NCBI GenBank assembly: GCA_029263055.1 | Contig: JAJCYG010000058.1 | Coordinates: forward strand, 18,517 to 82,516 | Direction of reading: 5' to 3' | Length of the DNA stretch: 64,000 bases | Source: Actinomycetes bacterium | GTDB lineage: Bacteria; Auribacterota; JAJCYG01 | Shown: one piece after another, positions 21,101 to 36,100 of the stretch | How the letters are laid out: each line of letters opens with the position of its first letter | How positions within the stretch are numbered: position 1 is the first letter of the stretch | The notes under the pieces: model-generated | The model's input: the letters and a program-made list of their open reading frames with translations, nothing else | Told to the model about the DNA's origin: nothing | The model's database searches: none | Position numbers and translations under genes: made by a program

Positions 21101-24100
21101 ATTCTCGGTAAAGAGGCGCAATCATGCTTTCCAAGCTAGGTGAAGCTTGGCCATCAACCCGTTCTGTTTTCAATTCTTGCAACTGAGGCACCAAGCCCAT
21201 TCGCAATATTTCAGTATAGCGAGTGGCAAACTGTTGTGCGGCTTCCGGAGTGGTACCACGGCCGTGCAAACGACGTGCAGAATCAAGCTGCGTGGTTCCA
21301 ATCAAATCATTGAGTAAAACCACTTTTGGAAAAGCAGTTGGATGGGTTCTCATTAATTGAGCCATCTGACTTGCATCTGTTAAGACAATCAAGTGTGCGT
21401 TTTCAATTGAGGCACTGGAAACAGCAATACCTGCTGGATTTTGCGCTGCCACACCAAGTCGGCCCATCAAAGCCGTTTCATCTGCACTATGACTTAAGCT
21501 ACGACCCGTAAGTGTTATTCCATTTACAGTCACCCAATCATTCAAATGACTGCGCGTTAATTCCTGTTCTAATAACCCTTCAGTAAGCGTTCCTGTAATC
21601 GACTTGTCGCCGTAAACAACGACAACATTGACCCCGTTTTGGATATCTGTTGGAACCAAACTCCATAATTTTTGAAGAGGTAAAGCACGCAAATGTTCTT
21701 GAGTGAGATCAAGTTGTAATCGAATTAAAGCATCTTCTGCTTCAACCATATTTTGCATTACATGAGGAGCTAATGTTTCATTGCTTTGACGATAACGGCT
21801 ATAAGCATCGACTAATTCAGCCAACGAGGTATTGCTTGTGGTAAAACCAAGTCGTTGTAATAAGTTGCGCAAAGTAGTCAAACTACCCAAACGACGTTGG
21901 CGATAAGACTCCATGTCACGCACCAATCTCAAGTTTAGAGTAAGTGGATCGCGTGTGGTGACACCTGCACTCAAAAAGACTTTAACTCGGTTTAAGGCAT
22001 GTTCCACATCACGGTTTTGACTGCTTGGATTTTGTCTGACAGCCTCAATATAAGCTGTGGTGGCACGAATCAAAGCCTCATCTAAAGGATAGTCTACCGG
22101 CGTGGCATCTGCAGCCAAATTCCCATTAGCAATTAAAGCTGTTCTTAAATGTTGAAAGCGTGTTTGCATTAAACCGGTTCTTAAAATACGCAACACATTG
22201 GCTGAACGAGCCATTCTATTGGCTTCTGAATCAACGTTAGCCAAGACAGCCCATCTTGCCAAGCTTAACCCTTGGATCTGAACACCATTTAAACGAGTTT
22301 GCAAAGAACTCAATGCTGGCTCAAGCTCTGCGCGAATAGCTGCATCAATATTTGCAGGTAAATTCACTTCCACACCTGTTACTGCGTGAGTCACAGGATC
22401 AACAGTCAAACGAAGACTCAACTGAATTTGGACTAAGCCATCAGAAAGAGACATCCAATTAGGGATGTTTCCTGTTTGATCACGCAAGTCACGCGCATAT
22501 TGAAAAATATTTTCTTGAAATTGTGAGCTTGCAAATTGATCGATACTTGGTGCTTTAGTTAGATTCAGCACTAATTCAACCTGAGTTACCTCACCTGCAG
22601 TATTAGCAGTCATTGGTTTCAATTCTAATTGAGTGTTGGCTGTACTAAAAGAAGTGTTGGCAAAAACATGGTTCACATTTTCTCGAACCACTTGAGTCAC
22701 CTCTGCACGACCCCGGTTTGTTTGAACCGAAGGCAATGGAGCGGTTGCTGAAGTAGCAAGGTTAACTCCATTTAAAAATAAAGAAGCTAATGCCGAAGAA
22801 CCAATGTGCAAACGACGCGCGCTACGGTGTGTTAATGGGTCTTCAGCCAACACTTCAGGAATCCCTTGTCCACCCAAAGAAGCTTGTCGTGAAGCAGCGG
22901 TTAAAAACTCTTGAGCTTCTGCTGCTTTTTCAGGAGTCAACAATTGATAAGCACGTAAGAAAAAGTAATAATTCAAAGTGTCTTGAGTTGAAACCACACG
23001 CGTTCCATACCCAGCCACATTCCAATGAATCAACCCAGCTTCATCAAGCCTTTCTAAATAAGCTGTTTTATCCCCTTGAACATCAGCCAACAATCGGGTC
23101 ACCACTTCTCGGTCACCTGCATAAGAACCAAGGCTACGTAAGCGCCCTTCTTCTAAAGACAACCCTTCAAAACGAGCATCATATTGAGAAACCAAACGAC
23201 GTGTTTCAATAATACGACGCGCTTGTTGCACCATTCGAGTTAAATCAGCTTCTGTTAAACTAGATCCCCAAGCCGCGTTCACTTGTCTTAATCCAAGCGT
23301 ACGAATCAACATAAAGGTATGGGTAATGGTTTCAATAGAAGCAGTGCTTTTGATTTGAAAATTATTTTCAAAAACAGCATTCTTTAAATTAACTAAGGCA
23401 ATATTTGAAGCAGGTAATGCTTGAGCTCCCACAGTTCCTGGAGCCCCTCTAAACCAAGTCATCATTTCAACCAATTTAGTCCGCACAGCAGGATTGGTTG
23501 AAACCGCTTCAGTCACCATGAGTCGTTCTAAAGAAGCCATAAAATCAGTCATTGGCAATCTTTGAATACGAGGCTGTCCTAACAATTGATGTGCAGATCT
23601 TAATGCTTGAATACGAGCCGCCTCTGAAGCAGCGTCTACAGTCGCTCCAGAAGTGACTTGGCTCAATTGATGCGTTAAATAATAAATATAAGGAAGGGAA
23701 CGTGTATCTCCTATTTGGCTCACCATAAAGACAAGAGCTTCCAATAACTCACTGTTTGATTTTACACTTTGAACATATTGGCCATTCAAACGAATCGCAT
23801 CTGTACTTTGCAAATCATACACAGAGTTAAAGAGATTAAACTCACCTGTCTCTTTGACATCCATTAAAAAGCGATAGGCTAAAAAGTTTGAATAAGAACG
23901 AGCATGTTCAAATTGACCTTCACGCACTTTCCACTGAATCATTTGAGCCACATCAGATAAGTAAACATATGGATCACCCTCAAAAGAACGTGGCAAGGCA
24001 ATTTGTTGTCCATTAAATTCCCGACGAATATAAGGGTCATTTAAAACAACATAGTTTAAAGGAACATGTTTATTGTTTAAAAAACGATCATAATCAGCTT

Positions 24101-27100
24101 CAACAACTGGACGATTCGGTTGATCCAACCGTTCATTAACCTGATTCATTTTTCCTAATAAGTTTCGATAATTTCGAATAGCTCGATAAGCAGGATTTCC
24201 TGGCAATGTTTCTTTGCCTCCTTGTGTGGAACCTGTTAAAGCAAAGAAGAAAGCCTCTTCATGGCCATAAGAAAGTGTTTCTGTGATCTTTAAACGATCA
24301 ATATAAGATTGCCATTGCGCCCGTGCTTGAAGATTAGCCCCTTCTGAATCTAGATGGAGCATGTAACGACGGCCCATGTCTCGCTCAATAATAAGACTGT
24401 TTCGAACCCCTTCAGCTCGCTCAACAAAACCCCATAATTGCAAGCCTGCGTGATCGCGTAAGCCTTGCATGATCTGCGCAAAGTTCTCAACCACACCGAG
24501 TCTTTCAACACGTTGTTCCATCTCTTGAATCAATGTATTTAAAAATGGAGTCTTACGCATTTTTTCAGCTAAGATCGCAAAACGGGCTTCAAATTCTCCA
24601 ATTAAGGTTGCGGCGCGGCTTTCATATTGTTGTTGCTGACGACGGACAGCAGGATCATTTGCATCCAACTCACCTCGACGTAATTGCTCACGAAATTCAT
24701 CAAATTGTACCTGAGTAATGGTCCAGTCACGAAAGACACGCATGATTCCATGCTCCCCTTGCATTAATGCAAGTGCTTCGGTAGCTTGTTTACGCGCCAC
24801 ACCATCTAAAGAAGTGTCATTTTGTTTTTCACGCAATAATTCTTGTAAAATCCACAGGATAGAAGTTTGGCTATCTGCTTGAGGCACCAGACCTTGAACA
24901 AATCCTGGCATTAAGTTTCTAAAAGCACTTGATGGATTTAAAACCAAGGCGGTTTTTTGTTCTTCAATGGCAGCAATACGAGTGTCATAACTCAGATACT
25001 TTGTATAAACTTGTCTTAGAACTTGCATGGCTTGAAAAGATTGCACAGGGATGAAACCATTTCCACCTAATGCATCGACAATCGTTGCTTGACGCAAACG
25101 AGTCAATAATTGATAACGGTTACGTCTTTCTTCATCGCCCACATAACCCCCATTACGATCTCCCTCAGCAATAAAATCACGGTTCTGAGTAAAGATTTGC
25201 TGTAAATCTTGTCTAAAGAAGACTAAGGCTTGACCAATCAATCGTTGAGCCCCAACAGGATGTTGTTGCAACCTAGTTCGAGCAGCTGCATCAGCTGGAA
25301 AAATCAAGCGTAATGCTTGATCATAAATCCGTGCGTGACGTGCCATTGGAATTGCATTTACAAAGCGAGCCTTCTCTTGTGTTAAATCACGAATCTGCTG
25401 ATCTAAAAACTCAAAAGTGACTAATATGTCCGGGCGGTTAGGTTCTGCATTACGCTGAGTACGAAAACGCTGTGATAAAATTAAAGCCCGGTCGCGAGCC
25501 ACGTTCATATAAAAAGGTGCCAAGACTTGTTCAAAAAAGTAATCGTCATGGATCGATTGGATTTCTGCTTGGGCTTGAGTGCCACTGTGGGTCCGAGCCA
25601 AAATCTCGGTCACATCAATTCCAGCTCCAGAGCTTGGGTTCTTCACATCCTCGTGTGTCACTAAACTAATAATTTCAGCCCCTTTAGCATTTAAAGTCGC
25701 GCGAATCGATTGAATTTCTCGGGATGTGGCTAAGGCTTGAGCCATACTACGGTGAAGCTTCATTGCGTCTGTGTATGAAAGAACCCGACTTTGAGCTCGG
25801 CGCGAAATATTAAACTGTAAGTTCACATAGTATTGAACCAAAAGCTCTTTGTAAGTCGCAACAGATGCTGTGTATTCTCGAAGGCGTTCGCGCGCCTGAT
25901 TCAGTAATTCAATTTGTCTGGAACGAGTCGCTAAAGAAGTAGGATCTTGCTCCGCGTTCAAGCGTGCAATTTCAGTTGTGATCACCGTATTTAAACTTGC
26001 CATGATCTGTTCTTGTGGAAACGATAATGTGGCTGCAAATGCCGAGACATCTTCAACTCCATTAGCTCGGAAAAAAGCTTGAGCTTCACGTTGGAATTGA
26101 TTTGGATCCACACCTGAAGTTCTAAAAAGTTGTTGTTCTAATTCAGACAAACGAAGCAAAGAACGATTAAACATTTCATTTGAAGTGACTTGAGCATCTG
26201 GCGAAGCATTGTTTAATCGGTTTGATGCAGCCGCCACTTCACGACGAGCTAAATCAACTGAAGAAGCCAATGAGTTGGGTTCGACTGAAGAAAAATCTCC
26301 TTCTAAAGCCCGTTCTAATTGAAGATCAACTAGCTGACGTTGCAAATCACCACGGATAGCCGTCAAACCACGATACGTTGTGGCTCCGTCTTGAAATCCT
26401 TGGTTTAAATCTTGTTGAAATTGTTGCACTAAAGGCCAAGTGTGATCATTATCGATTAATCGATTAAAAAGCTCAGCATATTGGCGTTGTAATGCAGCCA
26501 TTTGAGCATTGATATCACTTTGAGACAAGGTGTTTGCCACTTCACGTGAAGAACGGTTTTGAGTTTGATAAGCAAGTTGATATTTTAAACGAAGAATGGT
26601 TTGTCGTTGTTGATAAAAAGCAGCCAAATCATCACTTAGTTCAACCACTCTTGGTCGAGTCAAAGGAGCCAGAAAGCCACGTGTTAAACCATTCAAAGAT
26701 TGAGACAAGCGTTGTAACGAAAGATCAAAAAGAGTCGCTTCTTCTTTAGGTTGATCAAGACGCAAGAGCTGACTTTGCCCTTGTTGCGCTTGAATTCGAG
26801 CAATATTACGTTGAATGCGTGTTATTTCATTTCGTTGGCGCGTAATATAGGCCCCTTCTTCAGAAGGATTGTCTTCATTGGCTTCAATCACAGCAGCCAT
26901 TTCATCATGTGTGGCTAAATGGATAAAAGAACCCATGGCTCGATGCATTATTGCTTGAATACGCTCCATTCGCTGAACGGTTCTAAAATAGTGAACCACT
27001 CGGTCTTCATTCATACGACGGATTAAGTCAGTATAAGTTGATTGTTGTGCTAAACGCGTTGCGTTTTCCTGACTCAAATCAAAGAGGTTGGTTAAAAAAG

Positions 27101-30100
27101 CACGACGACCCCCAACAGTATTCATATTCATTGGCGATGTTTTGGCATAACGCTCGTAACGCAAAATAAAAGCACGTGCATTTTCAGTTGTGAAGCCATA
27201 TGTGTTTATTAATTCATTCCAAATAGGGCTTTGGGTCAACTCTGTAGGCGCTTGTTGAAACTGATTACGGACCGCTGCAGCTTGATGGTAGGCATCAATA
27301 AACCGAACCAATCGTGTTAAAGCTGTACGAGGCGCATTTCCTTTTCCTCCACGTGTGCCATATGTAGAATCAGCTAATAAAGATTCCACTAAACTTTTAT
27401 CAGAAAGAATCGAAATAAAACGATCACGTAGTGCATCTGTCCAGATCAAATCCATTTGAGTAAATCGAGGACGAAAACTATTCCATTGTTGCACACGAAA
27501 TCGACCTTGAACCACTTGGTCAGCTTGTTCAATTTCAGGTGTGGAGCCTGGCAACAGAGAATCTTCATTTAATGTACGCAAGCTTCGAACATTTCTCATT
27601 TCGCCAGCCACCGCAAGAGCACGTTGAGATTCAGAAGGGTTGTCATCAGAATGTCTGTCAATAAATTGATAAAAACGATTGTACAATGCTGCGGCTTCAG
27701 TATTAATCACTCCTTGGATTCGCTCTCTTAGTTCTTCATCTGCATCAGACTCATTTTCCGGTGCTTCTGTTGCGGCTAAACGAGCTTCATCTAAACGTAA
27801 AGCACGGTTGTAGTCTCTAAACTCTCTATCTAATGTTCTATTATTGTTAAAAGAGGTTCTTCGAGCACGTAACAATGTTTCAAACTCGGTTATTTTTTCA
27901 TTCACCAATTCTTGTAAAATATTTGCCTGCAAAGGATCGCGTTGACGTAAAGCATCAATGGCAGGTTGAACAGATGTGCGCAATCGTCTGGACCAACCTT
28001 CGCCTGTTCGAGGATGTCTAAATAAATTATTGAATGCAGTATCTGTAATTTCAAAAGAACCACTTCTACTTCCGGTTAAACGATAAAGTTCTTCTTGACT
28101 CCTTGTGTCTTGAGCATCATAAAGAGCCACTAATTCGTGAGCCATGTTATGAGAGCGAGTGTTGATGCTGCTCATAATCCCATCATGCCAATCTTCAACA
28201 GCAGGAGTTGTTGCCACTAAAGCAACGCGACGGGCTAATTTGTTCCAATGAAGCTGACGATGCAGCGCTATCGGACGACGCATTAAGATTCTCATTTCTC
28301 CTTCTATGTGGCCCATGGTGCGACGTAAATCGCGAATCGTTAGGTTGAATTGATTACGAATTTCAACCGATGGACGCGCTGTAAAATAAGCCATCAACTG
28401 TTGAGCAGAAGCGATGTTAGCTTCATACCCTTCAATTTCACGACGGCCTAACTCAATTTGATAAGTGGCTGTTTGGGTTCCTGAAATATCAAAGTAACCT
28501 GAACGCATTCCAAGCTCAAATAAAGAACTTCCCATTGGAGAGGCTTGCAACCGCTCACTCAAACTTTCTGAACCCGGTTCAGCGCTTCTTCTTGAACTGC
28601 GCTGTAAAAAATCAGCAATATTCACACCATAGTTTTCCAACACACCGGCTGCAACTGTAAAGCGCATAAACGCATTAATTTGAGCACGACGAGCATTGGC
28701 TAACGCTTGAACAGCCCGTTGACGATCTTGAAGTGAGCCAATCCCATTTCGGTGTTCAGCATTTAAAGCGTTAAGCAATGCTTGGTTGGTTGTGATTAAG
28801 TTTTTGTTTGCATGAAATTCCATATTCGCACGAACTAAATCACGAAAGACTTGTTGTAAGTGAGCGCGAATATCGTTCATGGATGTTCCAATTCGCGTCG
28901 CCTCTTGAGCTAAATAAGTTCGCTCAATCGCATCATCAATTTCAGAAATAAAGAGGTAGTCAAGCCCAATTTCTAAGAACGCTTGTAATGTAGGATTACC
29001 ATCAGAATTAGAAAAGTTAAAATTGTTCACACCCGCACCGCCACCTAAGCGCATGTTGCGTAAAAAGATATATTCAAACGTATTATTACCCCATGGCTGA
29101 AGATTCAAACGCTCTATTTCTTGACGTGCGGCATCTGTGGTTGGGTCTTGCCCCGTTAAAACAAACTGCATCACTTCAGAATGAGTTCCCAATGTGGTTA
29201 AAAGGTCACTGGTACGCAACAAATTGGCTTCGGCTTCATTTAAAGCCTCTATATCTAAATTAGATGAGCTCAACAAAGCTTGAAACTCAGTGGGTAACAC
29301 GCGACGACCATTGTAACGATGTAATCCCAAACGCTCGATGCCTGTCACAGTTAAAGTGTCTTGACTATTAAGACCCACATTTAATTTTAAAAGATTGAGT
29401 CCATCTTGATTGCGTTGACGCAACTGATTAAGTTGTTGTTCTTTAATACTAAAGATATTAAGACTTTCTTGAACTTCTGCATTCTCTTGCACAAAATTGT
29501 TTAAATTTTCAAGCAATGTTTGCGCTGCTACTCGACGAGCAGGTTCAGCAAACTCACCAAATCCACCTAAATTAACCATTGAAGTAATATGAGCAGGATT
29601 GGTTGTGTTTAAAAACCTGTGAATTTGGAGACTACTTAACTTTGTTAAAGCTAAAGTCAAGTAAGGAGCCGGAGTTTGAGGCCCATTAAATGCAGTGGCA
29701 ATCATATCCATAATACGACGTTTTTCATCGCGATTAAACTCTGGAGCAGCTTGCCCATGTACAAATTGATTAACCTGATCAAGAATAGCTTGGTTGGTCG
29801 CATCTCCACCTGCAGAAAGACGACTAAAGTTACGCGCTGCAAGCATCAATTCTAATGTGCCATCATATTCAATCTCTAGAATATCTCTTAAAATGCTCAA
29901 GTCATCATCAGCTAAAATACGATTTCCTCGTCCTGCAAGACCAGCCCATGCAGAGACAATGCCTCGAGTGGAACCGACTCGAACAACCGTGTCAGTTAAA
30001 GAATTGTGATACCCTTTTAATGTTTCAGTTAAAACATAAAGTTGATCCCCACTCACTGCCACACCCATTAGATCTTGCATAATACGAAGCCGCTCTTGAG

Positions 30101-33100
30101 CTTCAGTGCGAGCCTTTAATTCTAACGCGCGAACATAATCCAAGTAAGCTTGCAACACAGTTGCGCGAACCGAAGCAGAAGGATTAAGGTGAAAAAGAAC
30201 ACGCGCCATTCCTTCATGGGTAACAATGTTGCTGCCATTATTCGGACGATTTTCAAATTGACGACCCGTATATTCTAATTGATATCCATCAAAACGAATT
30301 AAACGATTTAAAATACCAGCACTATCTAATGCTGTTTGCAAAGCAGTTTGCTTTTGTTGCAAATTACTTTGAGCTGATTGCATAATGCTCGAATGAGTCA
30401 TGGCTGCTTCAAGATAAGTTTGATTTGACGAATAATTACGTACTTGAGCCGGTGTGGTTGAATGTGTTGCCGAAGTGACATTAGGCACCTCGTGATACAA
30501 CGCTGTGATTTGAGCCAAGCCCAAATTCATTAAGGCTTCTCTGTCTGCGCTTACAGCTCTTAAATAACGACGACGTGCGTCAAAAAACAAACGCTGGTTG
30601 GTCACACTTGTATCACCACGAACTCGAGTCCAAGCTTGTTCAGCTTGTAGTAATTCTTGACCCGTGGTTCGTTTACGCTCTGTAGCTCTTCGTAGTGCCG
30701 CAGCAGCTTCTGTACGACTACGAATAGCACGCGCGCTATCTTGACCCGGAGTCACACTTAAACGTGAACTTGAAGAATAAAAACGGTCTCTAGATCGACG
30801 GCGGCTTGATTCATCTCGGCTAAAAAGAGCAGCTAAATCAATTCCAGCAATAAGTTGATGCTCATCTCCATTTCCATTAAAGGAGCGTGCGTAAGTGTAT
30901 TCAGCAAAAAGAACACCATTGTTTAAAAAAGTCCCTGAAATAGAATTACGTTCTTCACGCAAACGACGTTCAGCCGCTATACGCGCTTCTTGAGCTCGAC
31001 GCAACTCTGTTTGAGCACTTCTTCCAGCTCGAACCAAATCAGCAAACTGAGCCACCAATGTGTTCATGTTTGATTCATTAAGCGTCATATTAATATTTAA
31101 TTGCAAAGCCCGAGGATTCATCCCAAGTTCAATCGCTAATTGGCGTGTGAGGCGTTCTAAAGTAAAAAGAGTTTCATTTCGGTTTTGAGTTGCAGCCAAT
31201 AGGTCTGCTTGAATACGGGCTCTCATCCCTGGAAGGGACTGAAACTGATTTAACAGTTGAAGCAATTCAGTTGTTGCTTGAGTAGGATTGTCTTGATTCA
31301 CACGAAATTGGCGATTTGTTCCACCAGTTGTTGGCACCACCAAGGCTTGGTTTAAAACAATAATGCGAATCAAAGTCTCAATTCCACGCTTGCGAAGATT
31401 AAACTGAGCCACTGCTTTTTGAGCGGTATGCTCTCTGATTTCTGCAGTGTGAAGCGCTTGTTGCTCATCAATTAAGGTGTTAATTCTCACTTCAGCACGA
31501 GCACCCACATACCACTGTCCATTGCTAAAACGACCTGGCACATTGTTAGAGTTGCCTGTAAAGTTTTGGTAACGCGCTCCAGCAAGACCTTGCAAACTAA
31601 AGCGATCAAAAACCCAAAGCCCCCCAGTTGTATCAAGCATGGTTTGGGCTAATTGTATTTCTGAGTCTCTAAATAAGATTTCAGGATGGTTTTGAATCAT
31701 CCGGTTTGGTATATCTCGAAACACATCAGTTAAATTTTGAACCTGGCCATTCCATGTATCAGGAACTAAGTTTTGCCCTCTTTGAGCCCCTAATGTTTCT
31801 CGCATCCAACGTTGACGCACACTCGCAGAATCCATGGCATTAGCTTGCAATCTTAAAGCAGCCATTAACTCACGCAGGTTTTCTGTTGTTGGATGGTTTT
31901 GATAAGCACGGCGCAATGCAGGAATATCAACGGTTCGCATTCTACCTGCTGCATCACCTAAATGTTGCAACAATGTGGCGAAACGTTGTTGGGTTTCAAC
32001 TTGGGCACGATAAACTTGTTCGGTTCGCAATTTTTCATCATGTAAAATGCGAAGTTGTTCGCGCGAATTCAAGTCACTTAAGGCAACTTGACGGCGAATA
32101 TTACGACCGGTTTGAGTGTCAAAAATAGTCCAAATCAAGCGGGCATCAGCAGTTAATGTGTTGGTTGAATCAACAAAATCATGCGCATAAGAAAAATTAA
32201 CCAACACGCGTGGAACCAATGACAATGCAGACCAATGCTCTCCCATTTCTGTATGAAAAATAGAAGTGGAAGCGGCTGAACGAAGTCCTGCTTGAATTTG
32301 TTCTCCGCGATTTTGAGCTCGAAGTAAGTCAAGGTTTTGTCCGCGGGAAGCAGTAAGAGTTTCGCGACTAATACCGGCATGCTCCAACATTCTGGTTAAC
32401 GCCCCATTTTGAAGTTGAGCCACAGTAGAACGGATTTGATCGATTTCAATTCCGAGATCATTAAATCTAAGAGATTGATTTGAAGGTATATTTAAAATAC
32501 GCCGTAATGTTGCTTCTGCTTGAAACACTTCACTGCGAAAAACAATTAGATTTAATTCTTCTCGTGAAATCTCTGTACGAACAAGTGCCACATCAGAAGC
32601 ACTGGCTCGGCCTTCTCTATATTTAGTTTCTGTTTCACTCAACACCAAGCGAAGCCCTTCAATATGTGCTCGACCCAATTCTACCTTTTGACGAGAAAAA
32701 AGAACATCTGATGCCGCAATAAAACGTTCCATTAAAACTTGTTGAGCTGCTTGGTGAACAGCATGTTCTTGTTCTTGAACAGCACGGTTAACTTGAGAAG
32801 CTTCGATTAAATCTTGAACCGATAAACTTACCGAAGCACGTGCTCCAACCGTTAAATCTGTTTCGCGTGGGCTAGAGTCTGTTGCTGTCCCCTCTGTGGC
32901 AAAATCACTGGCACCTAAAACAGCAGCCACTCTTGGTGCAAATCGACGGTAACGACTTGTTCGTTGCAAACGTGCCCGTTCCAAACCTGCTTGAGCTGCC
33001 ACAACACGACTATCTTGCATCACCCCTGTAGCTAAATTATCTGTTGTCACTAAAAAGGATGTTCCTGAAACAGCGGGCACCACACCCCCACTTGTTCGGC

Positions 33101-36100
33101 CTGAACCAGGAAGCGGAACCACACGTCGTGTGGAATGCGAATCCAATCCAGCTAACACAGCATCAATGGTGCCAATGCGGTCACGCAATCCAATCTCACG
33201 CACATCACGAAAATAAGAGGTTTGAGAAGCCGCTCGAACATTAAGAATGTCTGAAATCGCAACAGGCAAACGGCGTAACAAACGATTGACTAAATAATCT
33301 TGAAAGTTAAAACTTGCTGCTCGAGTATCTCTCTCTGTTCGAATCCACTCAGCTAAAGTTGATTGGTCGAGACCAGCTAATGTTTGTAAATCTGTTCTAA
33401 TCGTTTCTCCTAAAGTATTTAACGTGGTCTCTTTTTGCCTGTGAAGAGTACGGAGGTTTGCCAAACGACTTAATCCATCAGCCCGGCGTTCTGTTAAAGT
33501 AAAACGAATCAATTCAGAAACATAACGCTCTCGAGCCAAGTCAGCTTCTCCAACAACCTGTTCGTAACGTTCTAATTGCACTAACAAACGATCAACCACT
33601 ACTCGGATCGGCGCGCCTGAAGCATGGCGGTGAGACAGGCGCTGCAAATATTCTCTTAAGCGACTTAATTGACGAAACCATGTTTGATCTGCTTGAATCG
33701 CCCGTTGGGTCAAACGATGGACTAATTGACGTTGTTGCAAACGGCGACCCTGTAACATACTGATTTCTTCATCATACTTATCACCTGCGCTCAAACGTAA
33801 TCGAGCTAAAATTTGTGGCTGAGTAGCACGCACTTTTTCTTGCGCACGGGCCACACCCTCTTCAGCCAAACGAAGTTCATCAAGTTCATCTAACGTTGCT
33901 CGTAAATAAGCTAAATAGTTTTGCGCTCTGGCTAAACGAGTTGATCCTTGTACAAAAGCAGGGATCACAAGTTCTGATAAAGGAATCCGTAAAATGTCTT
34001 CTGAACCTCCGCTTGACAAATCTGCAATCAATTGTGCGATCCCTCGAATGCGAATTTCAATATCATCCTCTTCACGCTGGCGAATAATACGAGCAAACCC
34101 TGAAACGCCATCATAGCCATGAATGTTTCCTAAACGAACTGAAAGACGCAATTGAACTTGAGTCCTCTCATTAAGAGCAGCTGGTAATTCACTTCGAATT
34201 TGTGTAGATAGAGCTTGATATCCTTGTCGAGCCAACACTCCCTCAGCCAACACTTCATCAAGCATGCGTTGATTTAAAACAGATTCTTGTAAAAAGTTAG
34301 CAGGAAGCTTAATGGTTTGCCCTTCACCATTTACAACCCCAGTATCTTTAAGCTGCTGCAAAAGTGCTAAAGCTCGTGTACGAGAAAGTACAGGGCGACG
34401 GCTAATTTCAGAAACCAAATCAGCATTACTTACTTCACCTCGAATGTTTAAAACAGCAAGCACTCGATTAACAGTGGCTTGATCACGGTTAAGGTATTGA
34501 ATTTCATTTCTAAAGAGTCGATACACTTGGCTACGAATACCAGCAAATTCTACTGCGCGGTGATTGCCAAATTCTCGGCGTAGCACTTGTTCAAAAAGAG
34601 ACCAATCAATTCGGTCTTGGCTCAAATCAGAGATAACTTCAGCGCGACGATTGGTTTGAAATTGAGCACGTGGTGCTTGACGATTTGGTGCATAAATTAA
34701 AGAGTGAGCATAAGACAAATCAAGATCATGAGTCATTTCAGTATAATAACGGGCCGTGTAATCTGTTGAAAGAGTGCCTGCTTGAAGTTGACGAATAAAA
34801 GGAAGTCCTTGAACTAAATGACGTTTAACCTCAGCCCATGAAAGGGAGGATCCAGCTTCGAGGCGTTCCACAACCGCTTTTAAATTGTCTAAAGAGGCGG
34901 TTCCATTTCCTGTCCATATTGTTCTCCCAAGAGGATTGTTGCGAGCTGATTGAATCGCTGTGAGCAAACGCTCTTTATTGGCATCGGCATCAACTTGGCT
35001 TCCTGAAACAGAGGTATACTGAGTTAAGATTTGCGTGTAAAGATCTTCTGCTTCCATTATCTGTTCAATCCAAATTGGATTGTATGAGAATGAATAAGCT
35101 AAACCAGAGACATCTCCCAAACCAGCAAGAAGCTCGCTTGCGTTATACTGACGCGCCCGTTCACTTGCTGCGTTCATACGAATATGAAGCAAGTTATAGT
35201 GCTGAGCTAATTCACGAATTTGAAGTTCATTTGAATCTTTGACTTGAGTCAAGTGGGCTAACCAACGTTGTGCTTCTGTTAGTAAACGTTGCTCACGTCT
35301 TAATGCTGTATCAGCACGGGCAATTTCTCGATCAACTTGTTGAGTAAAGAGATCAGCATCATCAGAAGCAAGGCGTTCAATTTGGGCTAATTGCAAACCT
35401 CCTTGAATGGCACCAATCACAGGTTTATCTTGCACGCCCTGAGAGACTAATTCTCCTTGACTAGCCAAATATGATTCGAGTTGAACCCAACTGCCACGAT
35501 TTTGAACAGCTAAATCTCTTAATCGATTAACCAAACGAGTAACCGCCTCTAAAGAAGGATCATTTAAACTTAACCCTTGATTGCGAAGTTGTGTTTCAAA
35601 CAAACCAATCACATTGCTCACTTCATCGTAATCAACTTTTAACTGACCAATTTGTTGAATAAAGGCTTGAAAAGAACGGGCATTAAATGAGGTGCTGCTA
35701 TTCACATTTGTGGCCAGTTGCTCATAAGCCAGAATCGCTTGAATCTCTTTTTGACGGAGCTGATTTAAATGATTGATCAAACGAGTCACATCCACATTAC
35801 GTGTACTAGCAAACTGCATGGCTGTTAAGGCCTCAACTTTGCTTAGTTGCAAAGTACGTCTTCGAGCTTCAATAATGCTCGTACGCCCTTGTCGGTCTTG
35901 CACCATTAAACCTGCTTCATGAATAGCTTGATTCAAACGGGCTGTAGACCCTCTCAATCCAATCAAGCGAATACTGGTTTGTTGTAAATCATTAAGAGAC
36001 TGATTGGCAAGTTGAAGTTCTAATTGGCGTAGATCAGCATCTTCATCTGATTTTCGAATCGGGTTCACACGGTTCAGCTGAGCCACTAAAGCACGCAAGC

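Noticed and set aside
23800..24000. Alpha/alpha-toroid glycosidase-like stretch in the giant (SNFLAYRFLMDVKETGEFN)
   Set aside because: Only a vague pattern resemblance; no catalytic residues could be assigned.
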